Shown here piece after piece: positions 54,392 to 63,996 of a stretch of 64,000 nt of DNA. The position numbers and the translations under genes were made by a program. This stretch comes from Vibrio viridaestus (GTDB taxonomy: Bacteria; Pseudomonadota; Gammaproteobacteria; Enterobacterales; Vibrionaceae): the NCBI RefSeq assembly GCF_003856525.1, contig NZ_RJVQ01000007.1:124001-188000 (forward strand), given 5' to 3'. The first letter of the stretch is position 1. Each line of letters opens with the position of its first letter. Under the pieces are notes generated by a model. That model saw only the letters and a program-made list of their open reading frames with translations. It had not been told where the DNA came from and searched no databases.

Positions 54392-55312
54392 ATGTTGCCT
54401 GCTATGGATTTCAACAATTTATACTACTTTTACTTGGTTGCTGAGCACGGTGGTTACACAGCTGCGCAAAATGTATCGGGGTTGACTAAGTCACTTTTGA
54501 GCCGTCGCATTACTCAACTTGAAGATCAGCTCGACGCCAGATTAATTCAACGCAATACCCATCAATTTGCCCTGACGAGCACGGGTAAACTTCTGCATGA
54601 ACGCTCTGCACAAATGGTACGTGAAGGTGTACTTGCTTACGAGTCTGTTTCTGAGGTTTCCAGTGAACCCATGGGACCAATAAGAGTTTGTTGTCCGACA
54701 GTCCTTGCTCAGTATCATTTAGCCCCAATTATTCCTGAATTTATGAAGTTATATCCCAAGGTCATCGTCAATATTGATGCGACAGATAGGCCAGTCGATA
54801 TAATTGAAGAGATGTTTGATTTAGTGTTACGTTCTCGTGCCAATGTCGATGATGTGCCGGGACTTATAGCCAAAACTATCGCTCGTTCGCAGCCGATATT
54901 GGTTGCCAGTCCTGAAGTTATTCAGCAATACGGCATGCCAAAATCACCCTATGATTTGCAGAAGGTGCCAACGATAAGTTCGGTAATGGATCGCCATGAA
55001 GGAGAGCAAATTTGGCATGTCACGTCGAGTCAGGGCGATGTGGCGGAAATAAAACATACGCCAGTACTATTCTGCCTTAATCCGAAAGTTCAGCACGAAG
55101 CGGTGGTACAAGGTGTGGGTTTTGGTTTGATTCCAGAGGCACTCGCAGCAAAAGATCTCAATAGTGGCGGCTTAGTCAGGGTTCTTGAAGAGTGGTCTAC
55201 AGAAGCTCATTTAATCCATATTTTATTCCAAAGCAGAAAACACATGAATCCAGCCGTGAGAGCCTTTCTTGACTATTTAAGTGAAAAGTTACCTTTATCT
55301 CTCAATAAATGA
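54392..55312 (+). CDS. LysR-family transcriptional regulator
   Basis: 306 aa from the ATG at 54392; a second ATG at 54404 (MDFNNLYYFYLVAEHGGYTA) is an equally good start, and a TTG at 54374 is unlikely. Winged helix at about 1-65 with SLLSRRITQLEDQLDARLIQ, then a LysR substrate domain (about 95-300: GPIRVCCPTVLAQYHLAPII). Neighbours give no clear target. Regulators of this branch often control quinone- or stress-related oxidoreductases. Confidence 0.92.
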   Translation: MLPAMDFNNLYYFYLVAEHGGYTAAQNVSGLTKSLLSRRITQLEDQLDARLIQRNTHQFALTSTGKLLHERSAQMVREGVLAYESVSEVSSEPMGPIRVCCPTVLAQYHLAPIIPEFMKLYPKVIVNIDATDRPVDIIEEMFDLVLRSRANVDDVPGLIAKTIARSQPILVASPEVIQQYGMPKSPYDLQKVPTISSVMDRHEGEQIWHVTSSQGDVAEIKHTPVLFCLNPKVQHEAVVQGVGFGLIPEALAAKDLNSGGLVRVLEEWSTEAHLIHILFQSRKHMNPAVRAFLDYLSEKLPLSLNK

Positions 55313-55468
55313 GTTTTTGCTATCTATCAGATTTTAGTTGCTGTCCTAAATATAGAACAAGTCGTTTTATTTTTGCTTGTTGTTATGAATATGGAACAGA
55401 GTATACTTCTGCTCTGTGACAAGATTACAGCAAAATAATTACACATATAAAAATATTAGGAGAATGTT

Positions 55469-55783
55469 ATGAATCGTTTATTAGCTTGTGCAGCACTTTC
55501 TACCGCTCTATTTTCTGTTGGCTCATTCGCAGCAGGCGTATCAATGAATGTTGAAACTGTTGGTAATAATGCTTACGTTCAAGTGAAGAATGGTGATGAG
55601 CCAATGTCAAATGTACCTGTAACCGTAACAAATGGTACAAATACACAGGTTGTTACCACTGCAGAAGACGGACATGTTTTAGTGAGCAACTTTGATAGTA
55701 TCTCTCACTCTTATACTTTCACTGTTGACGCTAAAAATGGTCAAGACGTGTCTGAAACTCGTTTCTTGAGCAAAGCTCACTAA
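55469..55783 (+). CDS. Small secreted periplasmic protein, hypothetical
   Basis: 104 aa with a clean signal peptide (1-22, cleavage after SFA) and a mature part with Ig-like or carboxypeptidase-regulatory-like strands (VQVKNGDEPMSNVPVTVTNG, TTAEDGHVLVSNFDSISHSY). AGGAG precedes the ATG. Codon use is strongly biased to common codons, hinting at high expression. The fold resembles small beta-sandwich domains; no function can be given. Confidence 0.8.
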   Translation: MNRLLACAALSTALFSVGSFAAGVSMNVETVGNNAYVQVKNGDEPMSNVPVTVTNGTNTQVVTTAEDGHVLVSNFDSISHSYTFTVDAKNGQDVSETRFLSKAH

Positions 55784-55788
55784 TTTTT

Positions 55789-55820
55789 TTAGGCATGGGA
55801 AAATTCTCTCTCATGCCTAA
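55789..55820 (+). terminator. Hairpin downstream of the secreted protein gene
   Basis: TTAGGCATG / CATGCCTAA 9-bp stem with a 14-nt loop that can extend through GGGA/TCTC pairing. T-run lies before rather than after the stem on the plus strand, so termination efficiency is uncertain. Confidence 0.45.
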
Positions 55821-55851
55821 GTGTTTACCTCTCAGATTTTCTCACCTCAGT

Positions 55852-56685
55852 TTACAATTCACTAAATTTCCCCAGCTTTTCAAGAAACTCTTGATCAAGT
55901 AAAGAATGCGACGCTATTCCCGGTACAAATACAATGTCGACCGCAGGTAAAGATGGCATCCCGTCAAGTATTTCAAGATCTTCAGTGACACTAAGCCGTC
56001 CCATGGCTCCGATAGCTAGGCCCGCTCGAACGATTGAGCGTTGAGCTGACGCGGTGTTGCAACAGGCGACCAACTGGTAGTTAGTCCCACGTTTGGCTAA
56101 TCCATCTATCGCTGAAGCATGATACTGACAATCATTTTGAAACAGCGCCAATGGAAGGGGGGACGACGTATCCATTTTATAGTTTTTACTGCTAATCCAT
56201 ACACCTTGGTCTGATGCGAGCCAGTACCCTTCCTCTTTCCCTGGCGATCGAGTGAGGATTGCCGCATCAATTCGATCTTCATCAAGCCAATCTCTTAATA
56301 TGGCACTTGGCTCGCTAAAAATTTGAATCGAACATGTTGGCTTGGATGCCATTAAAGCTTGCACGACTTTTGGCAGAACCTGCTCATTGTAATCTTCTGG
56401 ACAACCTAGCCTTAAGGGGCGCTTATTTTCATACCGTTTTACTTGTCTTAGAGCGTTGTTGTGTAATGTAACGAGTTGATCTGCATGGCTTCTCAGAGAC
56501 AATCCCGCTTCACTTAAAACGAGATTTCTTCCATCTTTAGTAAATAAGCGGACACCTAGTTCATCTTCTAATTTACGCATCTGCGCACTGAATGCTGACT
56601 GGGTACGATTAATCTGTTTCGCAGCGCGAGTGAAGCTACCAGTTTCGACGAATGCGAGAAAACTACGTAAAGCATCAATATCCAT
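55852..56685 (-). CDS. LysR-family transcriptional regulator
   Basis: 277 aa. Winged helix MDIDALRSFLAFVETGSFTR then AAKQINRTQSAFSAQMRKLE at 1-60, effector domain from about 88 (RPLRLGCPEDYNEQVLPKVV). Divergent from the glutathione S-transferase gene at 56802 over 116 nt, so that gene or the LysE exporter after it is the likely target. Confidence 0.92.
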   Translation of the reverse strand: MDIDALRSFLAFVETGSFTRAAKQINRTQSAFSAQMRKLEDELGVRLFTKDGRNLVLSEAGLSLRSHADQLVTLHNNALRQVKRYENKRPLRLGCPEDYNEQVLPKVVQALMASKPTCSIQIFSEPSAILRDWLDEDRIDAAILTRSPGKEEGYWLASDQGVWISSKNYKMDTSSPLPLALFQNDCQYHASAIDGLAKRGTNYQLVACCNTASAQRSIVRAGLAIGAMGRLSVTEDLEILDGMPSLPAVDIVFVPGIASHSLLDQEFLEKLGKFSEL

Positions 56686-56801
56686 TTATGATTGATTATC
56701 CATCTATTTTATTAATATATACCATCAAAACTATCCGTTAGTTTCAGTCATTAATATACCTTAATCTCGTATAAAACACAGTGAGTCACAAAGGAAGAAA
56801 T

Positions 56802-57452
56802 ATGAAACTAATTATAGGAAATCAGAACTACTCGACTTGGTCAATGCGCGCTTGGCTTATCTTTAGCCAATGCAATGTGAAAGCTGAAATAGAAAAACTG
56901 ATTCTGTTTACTCCAGAGTTTTATGACGCTATCGAAAAGGTTTCTCCTGCTAAAAAAGTGCCAGCGTTAATTGATGGCGATATTACAGTTTGGGACTCGT
57001 TAGCCATTCTTGAATACGTCAACGACAGCTACCTGAATGGAAAAGCATGGCCTAGCTCCCCACAAAATAAAGCAAAAGCTCGGTCAATCGCCTGTGAAAT
57101 GCACTCAGGATTTCCTAATTTACGTAATGAGCTTCCTATGAATTGTCGGGCCAAAAGAAAAGTGTCACTGAGTCCAGCAGCTTTAGCGGAAATTAACCGA
57201 GTTGATGAACTTTGGTCTGAGCAAATGGAGCAATATCCGGGTCAGTGGCTATTTGGAGAATGGTCAATCGCAGATGCGATGTATGCACCTTTAGCATTAA
57301 GATTTGAAACATATGGCATTATATTGTCTGATATAGCTCGTCAGTATCAATCGAAGGTACTGAGTAGTAATGCCGTGAAGCAGTGGTTGGCCGAAGCCAG
57401 TTTAGAAACAGACGTTGTTGATGAAGACGAAGCCGGTGAACCTTTGAAATAG
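56802..57452 (+). CDS. Glutathione S-transferase family protein
   Basis: 216 aa from the ATG at 56802 (AAGGAAG 6 nt upstream); a GTG seven codons earlier is rejected. Thioredoxin-like N-terminal domain with IIGNQNYSTWSMRAWLIFSQ (Ser active-site type), cis-proline KKVPALIDGD and DSLAILEYVND, then a helical C-terminal domain from about 90. Conjugates glutathione to electrophiles or acts as an isomerase. Divergent from a LysR regulator and 40 nt before the exporter. Confidence 0.92.
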   Translation: MKLIIGNQNYSTWSMRAWLIFSQCNVKAEIEKLILFTPEFYDAIEKVSPAKKVPALIDGDITVWDSLAILEYVNDSYLNGKAWPSSPQNKAKARSIACEMHSGFPNLRNELPMNCRAKRKVSLSPAALAEINRVDELWSEQMEQYPGQWLFGEWSIADAMYAPLALRFETYGIILSDIARQYQSKVLSSNAVKQWLAEASLETDVVDEDEAGEPLK

Positions 57453-57492
57453 CCAAATAACTTTATTAATTCTATACCGAAAAGGAAAAAAA

Positions 57493-58116
57493 ATGCCTGA
57501 ATATGGACATCTAATGACTTTTTGTTTGGTCTCACTCATTATGGTGCTGACACCAGGCCCGAATATGATATACCTCATATCTCGTTCAATGTGCCAGGGA
57601 AAGCAAGCTGGAATAATGTCATTGAGTGGCGTATTAGTTGGATTTATAGTCTATATGTTGTCGGCTGCGTTGGGCGTCACAGGGTTACTTCTTGCGGTGC
57701 CTTATGCTTACGACTCCATCCGTATTGCAGGTGTATGTTATTTGCTATTCCTCGCCTATCAGGCGATCACCAATAAGAAGACGCTGATTTTAACACAAGA
57801 CTTAAACGTGGTAAGTCGGAGAAAGTTATTTTCAATGGGGTTTTTTACTAATATTACTAACCCGAAAATCGCCATGATGTACCTATCTCTGCTTCCTCAA
57901 TTCATAACACCGGGACATAATGAATTTTCTCAAACTCTAGTGCTTGGAGGTATGCAGATTCTTATCAGTGGGATAGTTAATTTGGTTATTGTTCTTACCG
58001 CCGGGTTGGCTGCGCACCACTTAATAAATCAAAAACTATGGTCAATGATTCAGCGCTGGCTGCTCAGTACTGTTTTTGGATTAATGGCCCTTAACATGGC
58101 AATAGCTCGAAGATAA
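57493..58116 (+). CDS. LysE/RhtB-family amino-acid exporter
   Basis: 207 aa, six membrane segments. The conserved VLTPGPNMIYLISRSM at residues 18-33 and GKQAGIMSLSGVLVGF mark the family; MGFFTNITNPKIAMMYLSLL follows. Exports amino acids or derivatives. AAAGGA precedes the ATG. Confidence 0.92.
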   Translation: MPEYGHLMTFCLVSLIMVLTPGPNMIYLISRSMCQGKQAGIMSLSGVLVGFIVYMLSAALGVTGLLLAVPYAYDSIRIAGVCYLLFLAYQAITNKKTLILTQDLNVVSRRKLFSMGFFTNITNPKIAMMYLSLLPQFITPGHNEFSQTLVLGGMQILISGIVNLVIVLTAGLAAHHLINQKLWSMIQRWLLSTVFGLMALNMAIARR

Positions 58117-58234
58117 ATTAAAATTGCGAGCAAAATCTAAATAATTAATCTTAAACAAATCTTTCAATAGCTTAGGCGTGAAATAAAATTTATATAAGCT
58201 AATCTTTTATAAACGCCTAGCTTTTGAGATTTTG

Positions 58235-59569
58235 ATGATAAAACAGCAGTTCATTTCTGTTAATGCGGTGATGCGCCTAGTCACTACCATGATCGTTATC
58301 ATGGTGTTGTTAGTGTATGCCATTACCGGAATTTTTATCTATATCATCGAAAAGGACGAGCTTCAGGATCTCTATACCCGCATTAATCTCGCTTTAAACG
58401 TCGAAGCAAATCATGACCTTGAAATTGTAACCGAATACAGTTTTTGGGATGAGTCTTACCAAAATATCGTGGTTAAAAAAAATAATAAGTGGATTCAAGA
58501 TAATATTGAACACTATGTTCTTACAAAATATCAGTTCGATTTTGCAGCCTTTCAGAGTGCCGACGAACAAACTCATATCATTGCTCAGCAGCATCACGAT
58601 AAAATTTCCTCTCAAGATCTAACGGATGCATCGTTACCCAATTCCAATTTAATGGGTGTTGAAGGCGCGAGTTTATTTGTAAACTTAGGTGGTGCGATAT
58701 ACCAAATCGTAACAGTTCCATTTGTTTCAGAAGAGACAGAACAAAAACGTGCAGAATCATTACTTATCGGATTTCGTATTACTCAGAACTATTTAGATAA
58801 GCTCGTCGCTAATTATGAGTTGCCTAATATATCGATAAGTCACAACCTTGATGCCAGTAACCGCGTGGTGTTAAAAGATTTTGTTGGGAATGTTCAGGGT
58901 ATTTTGACCTGGAAACATATTTCGGCCACTAGAGCACTCATACCGTATATGTTAATTGCAGGAATTATTTTGCTGTTAGGCTCTATATACGTTACACGTC
59001 GTGTCCTCTATGCGGAACTTGGTGTTAGGGTTCATTATGAACAGCGACTGTATCAGGCAGCGACAAAGGATGATCTTACTGGGATTTCGAATAGGAAATT
59101 TTTCATCGATTATGCTGAAAGAGAATTTAATTTTCTGAGGTTAGAAGGGCGGCATTACAGTTTACTTATGCTCGACATCGATTACTTTAAGAAAATTAAT
59201 GACACCTACGGGCATGCGGCTGGTGATAGCGCACTGAATCACTTCGCAGAGGTATGCAAAAATGCGCTGAGAGAAAGAGATTTATTTGGACGTATTGGTG
59301 GGGAAGAATTTGCAATATTCCTGCCTGATACAGATCAAGATAACGCTTTTGCTGTTGCTGAGCGGATTCACGCGCAATTGAGAGAGCATCCGATAACCGA
59401 CATAGGGATAAAGCATGTTAAAGTCTCAGTCAGTATTGGGCTGGCTGGTCACTTATTGAATGCGATCTCTTTTGATGAGCTACTTAAATATGCAGATGAA
59501 GCTCTCTATCAGGCAAAAAGTGAAGGACGAAACCGGACGATCATAGCAATCAACACGACTCATTCCTGA
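58235..59569 (+). CDS. Diguanylate cyclase with CHASE4 sensor domain
   Basis: 444 aa from the ATG at 58235. Two membrane segments (about 14-37 and 235-258) flank a periplasmic CHASE4 domain (about 50-210, with TEYSFWDESYQN). GGDEF domain at about 275-440: DDLTGISNRKFFIDYAEREF, active site RIGGEEFAIFLPDT, inhibitory site RERD five residues before. Makes c-di-GMP. Ends 23 nt from the convergent DUF4865 gene. Confidence 0.93.
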   Translation: MIKQQFISVNAVMRLVTTMIVIMVLLVYAITGIFIYIIEKDELQDLYTRINLALNVEANHDLEIVTEYSFWDESYQNIVVKKNNKWIQDNIEHYVLTKYQFDFAAFQSADEQTHIIAQQHHDKISSQDLTDASLPNSNLMGVEGASLFVNLGGAIYQIVTVPFVSEETEQKRAESLLIGFRITQNYLDKLVANYELPNISISHNLDASNRVVLKDFVGNVQGILTWKHISATRALIPYMLIAGIILLLGSIYVTRRVLYAELGVRVHYEQRLYQAATKDDLTGISNRKFFIDYAEREFNFLRLEGRHYSLLMLDIDYFKKINDTYGHAAGDSALNHFAEVCKNALRERDLFGRIGGEEFAIFLPDTDQDNAFAVAERIHAQLREHPITDIGIKHVKVSVSIGLAGHLLNAISFDELLKYADEALYQAKSEGRNRTIIAINTTHS

Positions 59570-59592
59570 TAGAGGCATTCCAAAGAGGTATT

Positions 59593-60072
59593 CTATCTCG
59601 CAATATAGCCGATCTTATAGATGCAATCTGGTGGTGTGTTTGTTAATGACGTTTGTCCACTTAACCACGAAACGCCGATGTTACTCCAGTCTGCGTAATT
59701 GGTGGCGCTTATGTCACTGGCATTATCAGAGCAGTTAATCAGAGCAAGTTCATGCTCTTGCGTTGGCTCAAGAGATAAGTGATCGATAAACCAAGTCTTT
59801 ATGACTGGACGACCAAATTGATCGCACAACGCCTTAAATCCATCACTCTTTAAAAATGACACCATGGCTTCGTGATTCTGCCATACATAAAAAGGTGCGT
59901 ATCTGTTGACGGTACATGGGTATTCTTGAGAATTCTTTTCTGAATATAAATAGGCTTTAAATTTCAGTCCGGGATAATGGTTGAGCAAGTGTCCCTTGGT
60001 TTCAATGCGGTTTTTGATAGTGTCCATTGGATAATCTGATGGAAGGGTTATGACATATTGCATTGCAATCAT
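59593..60072 (-). CDS. DUF4865 family protein
   Basis: 159 aa. MQYVITLPSDYPMDTIKNRI, GLKFKAYLYSEKN, NRYAPFYVWQNHEAMVSFL and the closing RPVIKTWF segment match DUF4865, a ferredoxin-like dimeric-barrel protein of unknown function often beside GST or LysR genes. AGGAG is 9 nt before the ATG at 60072. Confidence 0.87.
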   Translation of the reverse strand: MIAMQYVITLPSDYPMDTIKNRIETKGHLLNHYPGLKFKAYLYSEKNSQEYPCTVNRYAPFYVWQNHEAMVSFLKSDGFKALCDQFGRPVIKTWFIDHLSLEPTQEHELALINCSDNASDISATNYADWSNIGVSWLSGQTSLTNTPPDCIYKIGYIAR

Positions 60073-60264
60073 ACGACGTGACTCCTATTGATATTAATTG
60101 GTGGGTATCTCGTTGTTTACGTGATGATTGTGTCACTATCTTAAAATAAGGAAAATCAAAACTTTTAGGAGTAATTGTCCTTATAGTTGGGATTATTTCA
60201 CCGCTTCGTTTTCACTTTAGCGTCGACTGAGAATGGGGTTTGAAATACCAGAGATTAGTTGAGG

Positions 60265-60747
60265 TTATGCGAGTCCTAGTTCCATCATTTGTGCATCATC
60301 ACCGTAAGTTGGAGATATCTCGATACTAATAACTTTAGTAAATCCGAGCTTATGCCAGAATGAATGTGAATCTTGAACGGAAACTAAACGAATGCGAGTA
60401 AAGCCCATTGATTTTGCTTTAGTGATTAAGTGCTGAACCATTTTAGAGCCAATACCCTGACCATTGACCTCAGGTGATACGGCAAGGTCATGAAGAAATA
60501 AGGAGGAGCCAGCCGTGTCATCTGGTAACAGCGTATGCAATTTCGGTGGGGATTGACGATCCCAACCATGAGCTAACAAATAAGCACATACAGTACCGTC
60601 AATATTATAAACAAAGCAGCTTTCTGGAGATGTTTCCCATTTACACTTGAGCACGTTCAGTTGTTCAGGAGGTACTTCTTTATAAACCGAGTTTTGCACG
60701 CTGAGAATTTCATTCCATGAATTGTGACTGATTTTTGTAATAGGCAT
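60265..60747 (-). CDS. GNAT-family N-acetyltransferase
   Basis: 160 aa. LFLHDLAVSPEVNGQGIGSK (acetyl-CoA loop) followed by helix MVQHLITKAKSMGFTRIRLV and SHSFWHKLGFTKV. Substrate unknown. Same strand as the next acetyltransferase gene but 56 nt apart. Confidence 0.9.
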   Translation of the reverse strand: MPITKISHNSWNEILSVQNSVYKEVPPEQLNVLKCKWETSPESCFVYNIDGTVCAYLLAHGWDRQSPPKLHTLLPDDTAGSSLFLHDLAVSPEVNGQGIGSKMVQHLITKAKSMGFTRIRLVSVQDSHSFWHKLGFTKVISIEISPTYGDDAQMMELGLA

Positions 60748-60803
60748 CCTTCTACCTCAATCCGTTTGTCTATTTGACTAAAGTAACTCAAGCTGTGTAA
60801 AAA

Positions 60804-61253
60804 TCAATAACGTATTAATCTCATTGGAATAAAGCGAATTCCATTAAATACAGATTCGCCATCTGTGGCTTCAAAGCCACAAGATTGATAAAAGCTGGCT
60901 GCTTTAAGTGAGGAGCGCAGTTCAATCTCGGGTGCAGTAGTCATTTTCAATAGAGCATTAAGTAGCGCTTTACCTATTCCTGTGCCACGCGCTTCATTTT
61001 GTACGAAAAGATAGGTTATATAATTGCTGTCACGAATGGTCCCGAATCCAAGTAAATCACCCTCTGACGAGAGCGCTTTTAGGGTAAAATAATTTCGATT
61101 AGCAAATAGATTATCCACTTCATCCATCACATACGCTTTGTAGTGCAATTTGCCTTCTTCGGGTAACTCAGGGAGGATTTCTTGTTCAGAAACGAATGAC
61201 ATCAGAGCTTTTATATCAGCTAAATCGGTTATGCGCGCCTTCTCTATAATCAT
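60804..61253 (-). CDS. GNAT-family N-acetyltransferase
   Basis: 149 aa. Acetyl-CoA loop QNEARGTGIGKALLNALLKM and the ending KAASFYQSCGFEATDG. GGGGAG before the ATG. Substrate unknown. Confidence 0.9.
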   Translation of the reverse strand: MIIEKARITDLADIKALMSFVSEQEILPELPEEGKLHYKAYVMDEVDNLFANRNYFTLKALSSEGDLLGFGTIRDSNYITYLFVQNEARGTGIGKALLNALLKMTTAPEIELRSSLKAASFYQSCGFEATDGESVFNGIRFIPMRLIRY

Positions 61254-61331
61254 TAGCTATTCTCCCCATCGATTACTATTTATATTTTATGTGCTTTAAA
61301 TAGCTCTAGCGTATTCTTTTTTAGAACTTTA

Positions 61332-62117
61332 TCACGCTAAGAAGTATTTGTAGCCCAAAGAAAGCATTAACAAACTTAGTGACAATGAAATAGTGCTTTT
61401 GACGAATTTAGATCCGTGTTTCAAAGCGGCAATGCTGCCTAAATGGTTCCCTAATAAGTTCATAATTACAAGTGGGATTGCCAGGGCATACAATACATTG
61501 CCCGCGAGAATAAAAGCGATTAATGCTCCGACATTAGAAGAAAAGTTGAACAGCTTGGATGTCGCGGATGCGGAGATAAGGTCGAATTTAAGCAAGTAAT
61601 GCAGCGCAATAATTAAAAAGCTACCTGTGCCAGGGCCGAAAAATCCATCGTAAAATCCTATGCAAAATACAGTCAAAGGAACACTAAATAAAAGGGTCGA
61701 ACGCGCAGGGGTGACTTCCGTGCTTTCGCCATTTGAGCCTTTGGGCATAAACGAAAAAATGATACCGATTGGCAGGAATGCAAGAATGATCTTTCCGATC
61801 GTATCTGGATTAAATAGCATAATTGCTTGAGCACCAGCATACGCACCTAATAATCCTGCTGGTATTCCAGTGGCAACTGCTGACCAGACGACCTTCTTAT
61901 TTTTAGTAAAGTTCTTTATTGCAGCAATGGTACCAATAGTACCGACGATTTTCTCTTGTCCTAGCGCTAATTGCGGTGGCAGACCTGCCAATAAAAACGA
62001 AGGGACTAATATCAAACCACCACCTCCCGCTACGCTATCGATAAACCCTGCAGCAAATGCAGACAGCATTAAGCCTAGTAAAATCCAGTATGTTATTTCA
62101 TAGCCTAATAATTCCAT
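61332..62117 (-). CDS. TSUP (TauE/SafE) family membrane transporter, YfcA-like
   Basis: 261 aa, about eight membrane segments. Family repeats are plain: AAGFIDSVAGGGGLILVPSF near the start and GFYDGFFGPGTGSFLIIAL in the second half. Members export sulfite, sulfoacetate or other anions. Single gene. Confidence 0.92.
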   Translation of the reverse strand: MELLGYEITYWILLGLMLSAFAAGFIDSVAGGGGLILVPSFLLAGLPPQLALGQEKIVGTIGTIAAIKNFTKNKKVVWSAVATGIPAGLLGAYAGAQAIMLFNPDTIGKIILAFLPIGIIFSFMPKGSNGESTEVTPARSTLLFSVPLTVFCIGFYDGFFGPGTGSFLIIALHYLLKFDLISASATSKLFNFSSNVGALIAFILAGNVLYALAIPLVIMNLLGNHLGSIAALKHGSKFVKSTISLSLSLLMLSLGYKYFLA

Positions 62118-62204
62118 TTCCTATTTCCCATTCATTATAATCTTTGGCTTAATTTAATTTCACAAATAACATATGTCAATAGTTTAATTTTGGGTATTTT
62201 AATA

Positions 62205-62233
62205 TAAAAAACCTCCCAAAATACAATGGGAGG
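62205..62233 (-). terminator. Rho-independent terminator of the EamA transporter gene
   Basis: On the minus strand CCTCCCA / TGGGAGG, 7-bp stem with 8-nt loop, followed by seven T. It lies 38 nt after the EamA stop. Confidence 0.85.
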
Positions 62234-62270
62234 CTCGATTCTTTCCTGTGTGCTCGTGGAGATAAAACGC

Positions 62271-63197
62271 TTAAATAGGTATCTTTTCCAATCTACGAGT
62301 AGGGGATACCTGTAAGATTAAGCAGATCATGACTAATGCCATACCGATCCAGCCAATCATGACAAATTGCTCACCAATAACTTGTATAGCAAGTAGGGTT
62401 GCAATAACTGGCTCAAGTAGGGTAATCATTGTTGCCTGACTTGCCGCAATACGATTCAGACCATAACCAAACAAGAGATAACCGCAGAACATTGGAATAA
62501 CTGCGATATACGATATCGCCGCTATATTCGTGACCGAATCAAATAGCCCTTCACCAGTAAAAATAAGTGTCGGTAACAAGATAAGTGCGGCACAGCCAAA
62601 CATGCTTGCCATTGACGATTTTGAACGGATGCCTTTATCGATAAGGCTCTTTCCTATCCAGGCATAAAGGGCGTATGTTAGTCCAGCCAGTGCGCCAAGT
62701 AACATTCCGAAGTAGTGGTAGCTGGGTGTGGACGTATATGAAATGGAGGAAACTTTACCCAGTGATAAGAAGGTGACTCCAGTTAGCCCAAAAGCAAAGC
62801 ACACCCACCATTTTAATGAGACACTACGTTTGCTAAAAAGACGTTCAAATATCGCTGAGTAGAGCGGTGCGCTTGCAATAGAAATGATATTGCCAATTGC
62901 CACACCAGACCACTTCATTGCGGTATAAAAGGCTAAAGGGTAGATAGCGACAGACAATCCACCGATAATAATCCATTTGATATTTTGGGTAAGTAAAATT
63001 CTATCTTGTAAGAGACTCTTAATAGAGCACAACACTAATAATAGTCCGCCAAAGCCCATAGCAACTGCACCTATTGCTAAACTATTCACATTAGGTGCAA
63101 AACTTGCTGCGACTCCAGTCGTACCCCAAAATACACTAGCCAAAATAACCGCTAGCGTTCCGTAAAATGATTCATTTGATTTCGTCAAAACTGACAT
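62271..63197 (-). CDS. EamA/DMT-family transporter
   Basis: 308 aa, ten membrane segments in two EamA repeats (SVFWGTTGVAASFAPNVNSL in the first, LGALAGLTYALYAWIGKSLI and ASQATMITLLEPVIATLLAI in the second). Exports metabolites such as amino acids. Downstream of an AraC gene on the same strand, which may control it. Confidence 0.92.
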   Translation of the reverse strand: MSVLTKSNESFYGTLAVILASVFWGTTGVAASFAPNVNSLAIGAVAMGFGGLLLVLCSIKSLLQDRILLTQNIKWIIIGGLSVAIYPLAFYTAMKWSGVAIGNIISIASAPLYSAIFERLFSKRSVSLKWWVCFAFGLTGVTFLSLGKVSSISYTSTPSYHYFGMLLGALAGLTYALYAWIGKSLIDKGIRSKSSMASMFGCAALILLPTLIFTGEGLFDSVTNIAAISYIAVIPMFCGYLLFGYGLNRIAASQATMITLLEPVIATLLAIQVIGEQFVMIGWIGMALVMICLILQVSPTRRLEKIPI

Positions 63198-63288
63198 TCC
63201 TTAACGGCTTTTAATAGTGCGTATCTTACTTAAAAATAGAAATTACATTTGTGCTAATCAGACGCAAATTAATGGTAACTAGACGGAC

Positions 63289-63996
63289 TTATTGATACAG
63301 CTTAGAAGGGGATACACCATAAAATTGTTTAAACCGACGACTAAACGCCGCCAAGTCTGAATACCCTACAGTGTTGGCAACGATTTGGATGGAATAATCA
63401 CTGTGTAGCAAAAGTGCTTTGGCTTTTTCCATCCTAAGCCGAGTGATGTAACTCATCGCTGTTTCATTGGTCTGTGCACGAAATAGCTTTTTAAACTGTG
63501 TTGCACTCAGGTAGGCGATGGAAGCCAATTTTACAATACTCAAATCTTCAGCAAGGTGCAGATCAATAAATTCAATCACCTCTTTGATTCGTCGGTCGAA
63601 TTGTTTAAGCAATTGTTGCTCTGATAGCAATACAACAAACGTTTTAAACAATATTGAATGCATATCTGCACTGACCTGATGATGAAGTTGAGCTTCGATA
63701 AAATTGAGGTAGCGACTCATAGGGAGATTGATTGTAAAAACGTCCCCAGTAAAGTCCCGTAGATTGTCAGGCAGTGCTGTCATATCAGCGACAACGAATT
63801 TTGCTTCGGTCTCTGCAGTAAAGTGATGTACTTGACCCTCACGAATAATAACACACTCACCGGGCGCAACCTTACCGGTAAAACCACCCACATCAATATT
63901 AATAACACCTGAAAGGGGAAGAACCAGCTGGTGATAGTCGTGCTGGTGTCCTTGTTTATCGCGGTTATAAGAACGAATAGAGAGTGTATTGAGCAT
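63289..63996 (-). CDS. AraC-family transcriptional regulator with cupin sensor (start near window edge)
   Basis: 235 aa from the ATG at 63996; only 4 nt remain upstream, so a longer N-terminus cannot be excluded. Cupin-like N-terminal domain (about 10-90: HDYHQLVLPLSGVINIDVGG, VIIREGQVHHF) and two C-terminal helix-turn-helix motifs (about 138-232: LASIAYLSATQFKKLFRAQT, VANTVGYSDLAAFSRRFKQF). Likely regulates the EamA exporter 91 nt downstream. Confidence 0.9.
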   Translation of the reverse strand: MLNTLSIRSYNRDKQGHQHDYHQLVLPLSGVINIDVGGFTGKVAPGECVIIREGQVHHFTAETEAKFVVADMTALPDNLRDFTGDVFTINLPMSRYLNFIEAQLHHQVSADMHSILFKTFVVLLSEQQLLKQFDRRIKEVIEFIDLHLAEDLSIVKLASIAYLSATQFKKLFRAQTNETAMSYITRLRMEKAKALLLHSDYSIQIVANTVGYSDLAAFSRRFKQFYGVSPSKLYQ

